The position numbers were made by a program, and so were the translations under genes. Positions 8,468 through 16,619 of a stretch of DNA of 64,000 bases are shown here, piece by piece (the stretch's first letter is position 1; each line of letters starts with the position of its first letter). The DNA lies in NCBI RefSeq assembly GCF_003148845.1, contig NZ_QGHA01000004.1, positions 1 to 64,000 on the forward strand, written 5' to 3'. This stretch comes from Mucilaginibacter oryzae (GTDB taxonomy: Bacteria; Bacteroidota; Bacteroidia; Sphingobacteriales; Sphingobacteriaceae). The notes under the pieces are model-generated. The model saw nothing but the letters and a program-made list of their open reading frames with translations. It was not told the DNA's origin and searched no databases.

Positions 8468-10017
8468 TTATTTGTAATAGTCTTTTCCCCTGATATTATC
8501 GTGGTTAGGCATCGGCAGCTCATCGGCAAACAAGCTTTCCTCATAGCCGTCCATCTTATTCTCCAGGATGGTTTGTATGGTTTTACAGTTGTAAATACCA
8601 TAGCTGAGTGCACGCTGGCAAGCCATTATTAACCGCTCGTTACCTGCTTTCTTCGCAAAGCCAAGTACCCCAGACAGGACTTGTAAGCCTGTTCCGGGTG
8701 CTGTTTGCGGTCAAGTATCTTAAGGGTATACAGTCTGACATCCTCATGGATGGAAGCAGCCCATTCTAAGAACTTATCAGGCGTCCAGTCGGTTACAAAG
8801 CGGTGCGTAGTAGCCATGTGGTCTTTGTCGGTCTTATAACCGTAAGGGTTCTTTGCCCGTTTGTGCAAAGCAATGCGCTCGTAGTTGGAGTAGATCTCTA
8901 CGATAGTACTGGAATACAAAAGCTTAACCCGCTTGCCGATGAAGCGATATGGCACACTGTAATAGTGTTTATCCGGGCCGAGGTTGACATGGCCGTTCTT
9001 GATCACTTTAGCGTAGAAGTGCTTTTTGAACTGGTAAGGCAGGACAGGCAACGGCATCAGCGTATGCCGCTCGATCTCTTCAAACTGTAGCCTTCGGCTG
9101 TAGTTGCGACCTTTAAGTAATTGACTGTTATGGGTTTCCAATGCTTCCCAGATACCTTTATTCAACTCTTTTAGAGAATGATAGGTAACCCGGTTGATCG
9201 GTGCATAGATCTTGGTATAAATGATCTTAACGGCACCTTCTACCAACGCTTTATCACGCGGGCGGTACGCCCGCGCTGGTAGTATGGTCGTGCCGTAATG
9301 ATCTGCAAAGTCTTCGAACGTTTCGTTCAGGGTGGGCTCATAGCGGCTGCTTTTGGTTACGGCTGCCTTCAGGTTATCGGGTACAATGGCCGCAGGAACG
9401 CCACCAATAAAGTGCAGGGTGTTCTCACAGGCAGCAATAAAGTCTTCCTTCTGTTGGCTCATAACTGCTTCAACATAGGTTAACTGGCTGGCTCCGAGGA
9501 TAGCCACAAAGACCTCTACTGCAATAACTTCACCGGTATCCTTATCGGTATAGCTTAGCTTTTCGCCTGCAAAGTCCACATAAAGCTTATCACCGGCTTT
9601 GTGATCCATATGCATGGTCGGGTTGACCCTGGCTTTCCACTGGTTATAATAAAAGCAGAATTGACTGTACTGATACCCGTCAGGAAACTCTTTATAGTAG
9701 GCCTCCCATAGGATCTGCCGGTTCCTGCCGGTCTTTTTAAGCTCTTTATCGACGTGGGGGAAACAGCGCAGCATGGACTGCATACGTGCGTTAGGCGGGT
9801 GTTCTTTAGACTTTCCGAACAGGTCTTCCAGTTCTTTGTCGTTCAGTGCATTAACCTCATCAAAGATGAGGCCACTGGCTTTTAATGTTGCTACATACTT
9901 TTTTACCGTGTTTCTCGATGCATCAGCCTGGGCAGCTATGGTCATTAAAGGCCGCTGTTGGCTGTACATCTTTAATATCTTTCTGATCTTACTCATGCTG
10001 ATTGTTAAGTTTGCCAT
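8468..10017 (-). pseudogene. istA: IS21 transposase IstA, 1-bp frameshift near the C terminus
   Basis: The frame from 10017 carries the N-terminal helix-turn-helix (MTIAAQADASRNTVKKYV) and the DDE core: YVDFAGEKL, VPDNLKAAV and a later RDKALVEGAV. It ends prematurely with CLGYLALRRKQVTSG at 8629. In the adjacent frame the expected continuation follows, SGVLGFAKKAGNERLIMACQ, and runs to LPMPNHDNIRGKDYYK and a stop at 8468-8470, which would give about 516 residues. The shift maps to a run of four C on the plus strand at 8668-8671; five would restore the frame. This may be a real mutation or a sequencing slip. The catalytic core is unaffected, so residual activity cannot be excluded. Confidence 0.85.
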
Positions 10018-10082
10018 TCTTAGGAAGGTGTATTTGCCCTCAAATGATGGTCTCTTCTACAGCATTTGCTACGTGTTTGCGG

Positions 10083-10168
10083 TGGTCAGTTTGCCCCGGA
10101 ATCAGGTGGTCAGTTTCGCCCGGAATAGATGGTCAGTTTGTCCCGGAACATAGTGGTCAAGTTCAACA
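10083..10168. repeat. IS21 right-end tandem transposase-binding repeats
   Basis: Three near-identical copies of TGGTCAGTTT(g)CCCCGGAA start at 10083, 10107 and 10130, and a fourth partial copy TGGTCAAGTTCAACA starts at 10154. Spacing is 23-24 bp. Their inverted counterparts lie at the left end. IS21 elements are known for multiple terminal binding sites, so these are probably IstA sites; the regular spacing is about two helix turns. Confidence 0.75.
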
Positions 10169-10525
10169 GAATCTCCAGATATAATCAATAGCCCCTTTAT
10201 AACTCATCATTTATCCAACTACAATAAAAGAAAGATTTTTGAGCTCGTATCAGATTTAAAATCATTCTATGCTGGAATATTATTGGAGGTATATGAGCAA
10301 AGGAATTATATTCAACATTCTGGAATCAGCAATGAAATGGCCATGGCTAAGTTGAATAAAACCTTACCTTCGATTATTGAGATTTTTAGATTTGCCATTT
10401 TTCAAACGGTGAAGAAAAACGAGACTAATGATTTGGATGAAGTATTGAAAAAACTTGAAAGTCCGAACAATGAAATTAGGGATATGATCAAAAATGGTTT
10501 AGACTTTTTGAGTTTAAAAGGATAA
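10169..10525 (+). pseudogene. HEPN-like protein, 5' part lost at IS
   Basis: The frame is open from the IS edge (first codon GAA at 10169) to the stop at 10525, 118 codons, mostly helical. It contains LEVYEQRNYIQHSGISNE, where R-N-Y-I-Q-H fits the R-x4-H signature of HEPN ribonuclease domains of the Apea-like kind. The possible TTG start at 10283 would remove only part of the upstream coding-like sequence, so it is more likely that the true start lay further 5' and was lost when the IS-mediated rearrangement occurred. HEPN proteins are often in defence or toxin systems. No partner gene is left. The family call is moderate. Confidence 0.5.
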
Positions 10526-10606
10526 ATTCTGGGCAATTTCTTTGATTTTACTGCCTAACTTAAACTAAGTGAAACCACTTGATGTTTAATCACGGTTTTA
10601 TCGGAT

Positions 10607-10640
10607 AAAAAAAGGGAGCTACATTGTTTTGTAACTCCCT
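10607..10640 (-). terminator. Intrinsic terminator downstream of the tRNA fragment
   Basis: On the minus strand the stem AGGGAGTTAC / GTAGCTCCCT (one G-U wobble, favourable only on this strand) encloses an 8-base loop and is followed by seven T. It lies 12 bp beyond the 3' end of the tRNA-Ala fragment, as expected for the natural terminator of a tRNA transcript. Confidence 0.8.
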
Positions 10641-10651
10641 GATTATCAAGG

Positions 10652-10697
10652 TGGGGAATATCGGAGTCGAACCGATGACCTCTTGCATGCCATGCAG
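10652..10697 (-). pseudogene. 3' half of tRNA-Ala(GGC), attachment-site remnant
   Basis: Read on the minus strand, the segment gives the anticodon loop ATGGCAT (anticodon GGC), the 3' anticodon strand, the variable region AGGTC, a perfect T-arm (ATCGG TTCGACT CCGAT), the 3' acceptor strand ATTCCCC and discriminator A. The D-arm and 5' acceptor strand are absent, and the 5' anticodon strand has a C-A mismatch, so it cannot be a working tRNA. Integrases of the tyrosine family often use the 3' half of a tRNA as attB and leave such a copy at the distal junction of an integrated element. CCA is not encoded. Confidence 0.8.
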
Positions 10698-11116
10698 GCT
10701 AAATTTTTTGAATTTTGTTCGTCACTTTTGTTACTTGTTTGTTGCTTTAAGATTGTAAGTACTTATAAATCAATTTAATATTTGATTCCGGCCATGCAAC
10801 AAAAGTAATAAAACGCCTGTGCTGCGTTACGGTTCCCGAACGCTTATGTCGTTTTGATGTAGTAAAGCAATTGAATTTCCGGTGCCTGCTTCGCGGGTAT
10901 GACAGGGATTATCTGTTCGTTCGCTTTAACGGCGGTTTTTGGATTACAGATTAACATCAACATGCAAAAGGTTTAATTGTTTATAAACAATTATAAGCTG
11001 ATCTTATAGCGCTTATGACTAAAACTAAAATCTTATAGCACAATGCAATGAATATCAGTGCGCCAAAAATAAACTGAAGGGCATTTTCATATTTGCGATT
11101 CCGGACAGGCATTTTT
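10698..11116. other. Intergenic stretch beside the tRNA fragment
   Basis: No gene is seen. The first 60 bases contain GTTCGTCACTTTTGTTAC and TTGTTTGTTGC, near-repeats that could be integrase arm sites of a lost element; this is speculative. The rest is non-coding in all frames, with an AT-rich stretch before the response-regulator stop. Confidence 0.35.
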
Positions 11117-11527
11117 TTAATTTTTTACGGCCGACAATATTTTAATCGCACTGATCAGTTTCGACGCAACCGGCTGTTTTAAAATGAACATGTTAGCGCC
11201 ATCAGCCATGATACGTTGATGCACCTCAGCAGAGGTTAGTGAAGAGTAGGCGATAATTGGTAAATACGGCCACGCTTGCCTTAAATATTTAACCACTTCA
11301 AAGCCACTCATCACGGGCATTTCTATATCCACTATCACTACTTCGGGCAGCGTTAACATGGATTGTAATGCCGCTATCCCGCACATACCGTTTTGAGCAT
11401 AAAATTTTACGTCCATCTCTGCCCGTTTCAATTGCCTGGTAATTAAAGCGGTATGTAGTTCATCATCGTCAATGATGGCAACCGTTATTGATTTATTTGT
11501 TTCCTCAAAGTTCGTTCGCCATGCCAT
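11117..11527 (-). CDS. Single-domain response regulator
   Basis: The 136-residue receiver domain stands alone. The acidic pocket is IIDDDE near residue 18-23, the phosphoacceptor aspartate lies in VDIEMP, and the conserved lysine follows in LKQP. There is no output domain. The gene overlaps the 3' end of the AraC-type gene by 23 bp, so the two are translationally coupled. It probably receives phosphate from an unlinked histidine kinase and acts through protein contact, perhaps with the AraC neighbour. No kinase is nearby. Confidence 0.88.
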   Translation of the reverse strand: MAWRTNFEETNKSITVAIIDDDELHTALITRQLKRAEMDVKFYAQNGMCGIAALQSMLTLPEVVIVDIEMPVMSGFEVVKYLRQAWPYLPIIAYSSLTSAEVHQRIMADGANMFILKQPVASKLISAIKILSAVKN

Positions 11528-12497
11528 GCTGATGATTATTTAATTTTTTATACCATGTAGAAAAAGTGCTGCTTTTTTTAAACCCCAGCTCATTAGCTAT
11601 TTGTTTAACCGTTTTTTCCCGCCCGTTAAAAGAGGCTGTTGCATAATTAATCTGCAGGTTTCTGAAATAATTAAGCGGCGTTATCCCGAAGGTTGCCTTA
11701 AAATCTCTTTTGAGTTTAGAAACAGATATATTACATTCTGAGGCCAGCTTTAAAATTCCGGGAAAGCCTTCCGATAAGTGCGCTTCAAGTATCATCACAG
11801 CTTTAGACATGATGTAAACATTACGCGTTTTCGAATCGTTATTCACGGTATCTTTTTTAATTGCCGAAAGTTTGATGAACGAGGTTGTTAAACCGTAAAC
11901 CGCGCTAAAAAGCGAGGCCCGGTAATGCGCCTGATCGCGCTCGTACCGTAAAATGTTAAACAGGCGGTTTTGAAGAAAAAGCTCGGCTTTAACAGCTCTC
12001 CGGTTGCCAAGGTTTTTGAAGATGCTGATTATCGCTGATGAAACATTTTGATCCGTATCTGTGAGGGCACTAAGAAAAGTATCGGTATAAATAAGCCTGC
12101 TGCATTTTAATATCGTGTCTGCTTCAAGATAAATTTCGTGAGAAGTGCCCGGGTCAAATGAAAGTACATGATTATCTGACCAATAAATATCGCTGCCGTT
12201 TTTATATCCTATCTTTTTTGATCCTGAAAAAAAATTTACCGAATATAAATCGGTTTTATTCCTGGGCATCACATAGTAATGGGTGTTTTGCTTTGCTTTT
12301 ATTTCCATAGCAAGCATGCCAAACCCTTCCTGTATTTTTTCAAAAAACACTTCTCCCGATGCGTATTCCTCGTTTAAGTAAAACTTACTTTTAATAACCA
12401 GCCCCGACAAACTGGAATAGCTTTTACAATAACGTAGGTATATAAACGGCGCCTCATGACTAAGGTTGATATTTCGCCATTTTGTTAATAACGCCAT
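11505..12497 (-). CDS. AraC-family transcriptional regulator
   Basis: The 330-residue protein has an unrecognised N-terminal sensing region and a C-terminal AraC-type double helix-turn-helix at about 235-325: ILKLASECNISVSKLKRDF, then FGITPLNYFRNLQI and VKQIANELGFKKSSTFSTWY. The second HTH has the usual GF.K.S.FS signature. It overlaps the response regulator gene downstream by 23 bp. The target genes are unknown. The closest unlinked neighbour upstream is a small zinc-ribbon gene on the same strand. Confidence 0.85.
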   Translation of the reverse strand: MALLTKWRNINLSHEAPFIYLRYCKSYSSLSGLVIKSKFYLNEEYASGEVFFEKIQEGFGMLAMEIKAKQNTHYYVMPRNKTDLYSVNFFSGSKKIGYKNGSDIYWSDNHVLSFDPGTSHEIYLEADTILKCSRLIYTDTFLSALTDTDQNVSSAIISIFKNLGNRRAVKAELFLQNRLFNILRYERDQAHYRASLFSAVYGLTTSFIKLSAIKKDTVNNDSKTRNVYIMSKAVMILEAHLSEGFPGILKLASECNISVSKLKRDFKATFGITPLNYFRNLQINYATASFNGREKTVKQIANELGFKKSSTFSTWYKKLNNHQHGMANEL

Positions 12498-12554
12498 AAT
12501 TTATTCTGCGGTCAACTCGGTTAATTATACTGCATTATTGAATTCAGACATAGA

Positions 12555-12770
12555 TCATAGCGAATTGTTGTTTTCGGGAATTTCTGCAGATTTCCCTGGG
12601 CGTCTCACATAAACAGAGCGCTTGCATTTATAACAAAAGTATTTTTTGATGTAAGGAAAAAAGCGCTTGAAGAACGGCGACCTGGGCCTGCGGTCTATCA
12701 GTGATCCGCATTTTGGACATTTGTTAATTTGTGGTTTAGAAATTTCTGATAAAGTAAAACTGCTTTCCAT
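12555..12770 (-). CDS. Small zinc-ribbon protein
   Basis: From the ATG at 12770 (MESSFTLSEISK) the product has 71 residues. Two CxxC knuckles, CPKCGSL and CYKCKRS, lie about 25 residues apart and would bind one zinc. The linker is basic (RRPRSPFFKRF), and the tail is also basic. A longer frame reaching 12827 adds an unlikely hydrophobic N terminus, so the inner ATG is preferred. No named family is recognised. It may bind nucleic acid or be a partner of the regulators downstream; that is a guess. Confidence 0.55.
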   Translation of the reverse strand: MESSFTLSEISKPQINKCPKCGSLIDRRPRSPFFKRFFPYIKKYFCYKCKRSVYVRRPGKSAEIPENNNSL

Positions 12771-13233
12771 ACAATAAATAAAAGGATGCGCAATTTTAAA
12801 CAAAATAGGAGTAAGCATTAGGCCCAAACGATACCTGATAGGCTCTTTTTTAAGCTACGGAGAAAACTTTGGTATTGCTGGTATTTGATTAACATATTGG
12901 TTTATAGAGGTGTTGCAAGGCTAAACAAGTCCATTTATCTTTTTTTATCTAAAAGTTAACGGCGGGTTTTGATTATGTTTACCTAAGCCCTTTTGCCAGC
13001 TTCTTCCCTATGGCTTAAGCAGTTCATTATAGGTGAATTAACCCCAGGTTGGTACCTCCAAAATACCTGGAAGTAACCGGAAAAAAATCAAAAGGTTTTG
13101 TAAATCGATAATAATTTTCTTCGCGGGGCGATCCTTTGCGATCAGATAAAATTTATTCATTTGATGAAATTCGGGTTCGGATAATTACCCTATTTTTGCA
13201 GCAAATTACCAGGCAGGGGTTTAAGCTTTAAAA
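12771..13233. other. Intergenic boundary between accessory and core regions
   Basis: No gene is present in these 463 bp. A short imperfect palindrome, CCAGGTTGGTACCTCC followed by TACCTGG (13045-13071), could be an operator. The promoter of the DUF4271 gene lies at the right end. Confidence 0.4.
13191..13198 (+). promoter_or_regulatory. Bacteroidota-type -7 promoter box for the DUF4271-hemD genes
   Basis: TATTTTTG matches the TAnnTTTG consensus of the Bacteroidota primary sigma factor and sits 36 bp before the ATG. The -33 element is poor (TTCG near 13170). Confidence 0.5.
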
Positions 13234-14214
13234 ATGCGTTTATTTATTTGTTGTTGCCTTAATGTATTACTATTTTGCTCTGCGGCCTTTGCGCAGCGGG
13301 ATACAACAGCAGTTGATACTCCGGTTACAACGCGGGTACATGCTTTCCGCCCGGGTAATTCGGTGTTGGATTCAGTAGCCAAAGCCATGCAAAGCCGTGA
13401 TCAATTTATAGCCGATTCTGTTTCGATGCGCTACCTGCGCCCGCCCGACGCGGCTATGCGGGCGCAATATGCCGACAGCGTTTTTAAAAATGAACTTTAT
13501 CATGGCTACGGTTTTCTCGATCTGCATTCGCAATCAAAAAACCGGGTAATGGAAGGCCATGCCAGGGCAGTACGCGACCCCTGGGCTATTATTACCATTA
13601 TTGGTATGCTATTATATACCGCTATTTTGAACCTTGTTTTAAGTAAAGACGTAAGCAACGTGTATACTTCGTTTTACAGCAAGCGGGTACTTTCCATCGC
13701 AGGTAAAGAGGAGGGGCCGGTAAGCACATGGGCATTTATTGGGTTATTTTTGCTTTTTTGCACCACATTCAGCCTGTTTTTATACCAGCTGGCGGCCTAT
13801 AAAGGGGTTTATTACCGTATAGCAGGCAGTAGCTTATTTATAACCCTGGTAGTGGTTGTTATTGTATTATTCTCGCTTAAATTTTTAATACTTAAATTTT
13901 TGGGCTTTATTTTTGATATTAATAAGCTGGTAAGTGAATATTTAAACATATTACACCTTACTTACTTTAATATAGCGTTTGTTTTTTTACCGGTTGTGAT
14001 ATGTTTCAGCCTGCTGGGGGCTCAGTATATCCCGTTTTTACTTACATTAACCCTTATTATCATCATCATAATTTTTATTTGGCAATACTTACGGAGCAGC
14101 GTGAACATAATTTCTACTTTTCGGTTTCATAAATTTTATTTATTTACGTATCTTTGTGCCCTCGAAATTTGCCCTGTTTTGATTTTAATAAAGGCATTGA
14201 ATATTAAAATTTAG
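13234..14214 (+). CDS. DUF4271 membrane protein
   Basis: The 326-residue protein has a signal peptide (residues 1-20, AFAQRD) and a periplasmic segment of about 85 residues. About seven membrane helices follow, starting at WAIITIIGMLLYTAIL. The order matches DUF4271 proteins, which in Bacteroidota are commonly found just upstream of a HemD-like gene, as here (20-bp gap). The function is not established. Position beside the gld genes suggests an envelope role, but that is only context. Confidence 0.8.
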   Translation: MRLFICCCLNVLLFCSAAFAQRDTTAVDTPVTTRVHAFRPGNSVLDSVAKAMQSRDQFIADSVSMRYLRPPDAAMRAQYADSVFKNELYHGYGFLDLHSQSKNRVMEGHARAVRDPWAIITIIGMLLYTAILNLVLSKDVSNVYTSFYSKRVLSIAGKEEGPVSTWAFIGLFLLFCTTFSLFLYQLAAYKGVYYRIAGSSLFITLVVVVIVLFSLKFLILKFLGFIFDINKLVSEYLNILHLTYFNIAFVFLPVVICFSLLGAQYIPFLLTLTLIIIIIIFIWQYLRSSVNIISTFRFHKFYLFTYLCALEICPVLILIKALNIKI

Positions 14215-14234
14215 GTTATTAAAAGCACTCTGAT

Positions 14235-14993
14235 TTGGAAGATAGAAAGAAAAAGGTTAAAAGCATACTGGTTACTTTGCCTAAACCCGACAACGACAAA
14301 AATCCTTATGCCGAGCTGGCAAAAAAGCTTAACCTGAAAATTGATTTCAGATCATTTATTCATGTTGAGGGCGTGCCTGCTAAAGATTTCAGGAAAGAAA
14401 GGATTAACCTGGCCGATTTTACGGCCGTAATTTTCACCAGCCGCAACTCGGCCGACCATTTTTTCCGTATTTGCGAAGAGATGCGTTTCGAGGTGCCTGT
14501 AGAAATGAAATATTTTTGCCTTTCCGAAACTATCGCGCTCTACCTTCAAAAATACATTCAATACCGTAAGCGTAAAATCTTTTTCGGTAAGCAAACCGCT
14601 GCCGATCTGGCTGAAGTGCTGAAAAAACATTCGTCAGAAAAATTTCTCTATCCTTGCTCAGACGTTGCTGCCGAAGAAACTCAACGCTTTCTGCTGGAAA
14701 ACGGGTATAACTTTACGCCTGCTGTACTTTTCCGCACGGTGTGCAGCGATCTGTCTGATCTGGCTGATGTTTTTTATGACGTAATCGCGTTTTTCAGTCC
14801 TTCAAGTATCCAGTCGCTGTACAAAAACTTCCCTGATTTTAAACAGAATAATACCCGCATAGCCGCATTCGGCGCCACTACACACAAAGCAGTGCTTGAA
14901 GCCGGGCTAATATTAGATATCCCCGCGCCAACGCCCGTTGCGCCATCTATGACCATGGCCATTGAGCAATATGTGAAGCTGGTTAATAAATAA
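14235..14993 (+). CDS. hemD: Uroporphyrinogen-III synthase family protein (HemD-like)
   Basis: The 252-residue protein belongs to the HEM4 fold: two alpha/beta lobes with ILVTLPKP at the start, AVIFTSRNSADHF in the first lobe, IAFFSPSSIQSLY in the second, and RIAAFGATTHKAVLEAG near the end. HemD closes hydroxymethylbilane to uroporphyrinogen III. It starts with TTG at 14235; no ATG fits the conserved N terminus. A second HemD domain exists in this window, fused to HemC at 46478-48052, so this copy may be a paralogue with another role. It probably forms a short operon with the DUF4271 gene. Confidence 0.8.
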   Translation: MEDRKKKVKSILVTLPKPDNDKNPYAELAKKLNLKIDFRSFIHVEGVPAKDFRKERINLADFTAVIFTSRNSADHFFRICEEMRFEVPVEMKYFCLSETIALYLQKYIQYRKRKIFFGKQTAADLAEVLKKHSSEKFLYPCSDVAAEETQRFLLENGYNFTPAVLFRTVCSDLSDLADVFYDVIAFFSPSSIQSLYKNFPDFKQNNTRIAAFGATTHKAVLEAGLILDIPAPTPVAPSMTMAIEQYVKLVNK

Positions 14994-15233
14994 ATTTCCT
15001 TTTCTCCCAACATTTGCAACTTTCAGTTGTATTATACCGTATAACAGCTAACTAATTGATGTATTAGCAATTAGTTAGCTTAAGGTTAAATGTGTTGCCT
15101 TTAGCGCATGTTTAGCGATTTTGAGGTATTTTACTGCCACTTTATCTTTTTTTTATCGTTTACATTGCACAAAATGTAATATATTCGGGCGGCGTATTGC
15201 ATTACGGTAACCTAATTGATTTTGAATTTGGAA

Positions 15234-16550
15234 ATGAAGAAAATATACTTTTTAATTGTTGTTTTAGCGGGAGGTGTTTTAAGTGGCTGCGGCCGTGGCG
15301 GCGGAGACAGGGGTGAGGTAGTAGGCGTTCCGGCGCGTTCATTCAGGGCCGAGGTGCCCTACGGCATGGTTTATATCCCGGGCGGCAGTTTCCTGATGGG
15401 GCAAACCGATCAGGACGTAACTTTTTCGCAGATCGCCCAAACCAAGCAGGTTACCATCCAGCCATTTTTTATGGATCAAACCGAAACCACCAACAGCCAG
15501 TACAAAATGTTTGTAAACTGGGTCCGAGATTCTATTGCTATCTCAAAATACATTAACGATAACAAGTATTACATCCAGCCCCAGGGCGGTGCCGGTAAAA
15601 ACGCTAACGGTAAAAAATATATCAACTGGGATTACGTAAAGAAAAACCCTATCTGGAGCAATAAAAAGGGGCAAGCCAATAACTCCCAGAAGCTGCAGGG
15701 CATGTACTACCAGGGCGACGACCGGGTATTTGACCGCGATGAAGTTGACGTTCGTGTTTTAAAATATAATTACGCGCTGTATACCTTGCGTGATGCCGCC
15801 AACTATCATAACGATAAAAGTAAACACCGTTCCGATTTCATTTTCCGCGATACAGTTCCCGTTTATCCTGACACCCTGGTTTGGTTAAGCGACTTTTCGT
15901 ATGCGGCCAATGAGCCTATGGTTGAAAGCTACTTTTCGCACCCTGCATTCCGCAACTATCCGGTGGTTGGTGTTACCTGGAGACAGGCCCGTGCCTACAC
16001 CGTATGGCGTACCCGTTACAACGATGCCTATAAAGATAAACGCCACCTGCCACACCGCGCCCCATATATGTTACCAACCGAGGCCGAGTTTGAATACGCT
16101 GCACGTGGCGGCAGGATTGGTACCGATTACCCATGGGGTGGCCCGTATATTAAAAATGCCAAAGGATGTTTACTGGCTAACTTTAAACCAGGCCGTGGTA
16201 ACTACACCGATGATGGGGGCCCTTATACCGTAAACGTACGCTCTTATTTCCCTAATGATTACGGTTTGTATAACATGGCAGGCAATGTTTCCGAATGGAC
16301 ACTATCTGCGTTCGACGAATCGGCCTCTTCTTTTGTGCATGACCTCGCACCAACTTTTAACTATGAAGCCAAATCAACCGACCCTGAAGTATTAAAACGT
16401 AAAGTTGTACGCGGCGGTTCCTGGAAAGACATAGGTTATTTTCTTCAAAACTCAACCCGCACTTATGAGTACCAGGACACCGCTAAATCATACATCGGTT
16501 TCCGCTGCGTGACCCATTACCTGGGCCGGGATATTAAAGACAAACGCTAA
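15234..16550 (+). CDS. gldK: Type IX secretion lipoprotein GldK (PorK)
   Basis: This is an outer-membrane lipoprotein of the T9SS ring, a partner of GldN. The preferred start is the ATG at 15234: the product then begins MKKIYFLIVV and has the lipobox LSGC at about residues 17-20. The rest is a formylglycine-generating-enzyme-like domain: VYIPGGSFLMGQTD, TETTNSQYKMFV, YPVVGVTWRQARAY, PTEAEFEYAARGG, NMAGNVSEW and RGGSWKD. The TTG at 15216 would add six residues in front of the signal peptide. It is the first gene of gldKLMN, with 69 bp to gldL. Confidence 0.93.
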   Translation: MKKIYFLIVVLAGGVLSGCGRGGGDRGEVVGVPARSFRAEVPYGMVYIPGGSFLMGQTDQDVTFSQIAQTKQVTIQPFFMDQTETTNSQYKMFVNWVRDSIAISKYINDNKYYIQPQGGAGKNANGKKYINWDYVKKNPIWSNKKGQANNSQKLQGMYYQGDDRVFDRDEVDVRVLKYNYALYTLRDAANYHNDKSKHRSDFIFRDTVPVYPDTLVWLSDFSYAANEPMVESYFSHPAFRNYPVVGVTWRQARAYTVWRTRYNDAYKDKRHLPHRAPYMLPTEAEFEYAARGGRIGTDYPWGGPYIKNAKGCLLANFKPGRGNYTDDGGPYTVNVRSYFPNDYGLYNMAGNVSEWTLSAFDESASSFVHDLAPTFNYEAKSTDPEVLKRKVVRGGSWKDIGYFLQNSTRTYEYQDTAKSYIGFRCVTHYLGRDIKDKR

Positions 16551-16619
16551 CCATACGTTAGCTTATCATCGCACAAATCAAAAAAACAATTAATAAAAAA
16601 AGTTTATCTCTGAATTATT

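Larger units (their letters stand above)
7582..10168 (-). mobile_element. IS21-family insertion sequence
   Basis: The element carries istA then istB on the minus strand with a 19-bp gap, the standard IS21 order. Both outer ends begin TGTT (7582 on the left, 10168 read inward on the right), and both contain several copies of a TGGTCA(A/G)TTTG-CCCGGAA-like site. Terminal coordinates are estimates, good to about 15 bp. No target-site duplication is visible: the left flank ends in TATCTGTA and the right flank begins GAATCTCC. The two flanks belong to unrelated genes that are each cut at the element, which points to deletion or recombination between IS copies after insertion. Confidence 0.85.

Noticed and set aside
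10083-10168. Regularly spaced direct repeats resembling a CRISPR array
   Set aside because: Unit plus gap is only 23-24 bp with almost no spacer, and the units are IS21 terminal binding sites.
12771-12827. N-terminal extension of the zinc-ribbon protein
   Set aside because: The added 19 residues are hydrophobic and the inner ATG gives a normal polar start.
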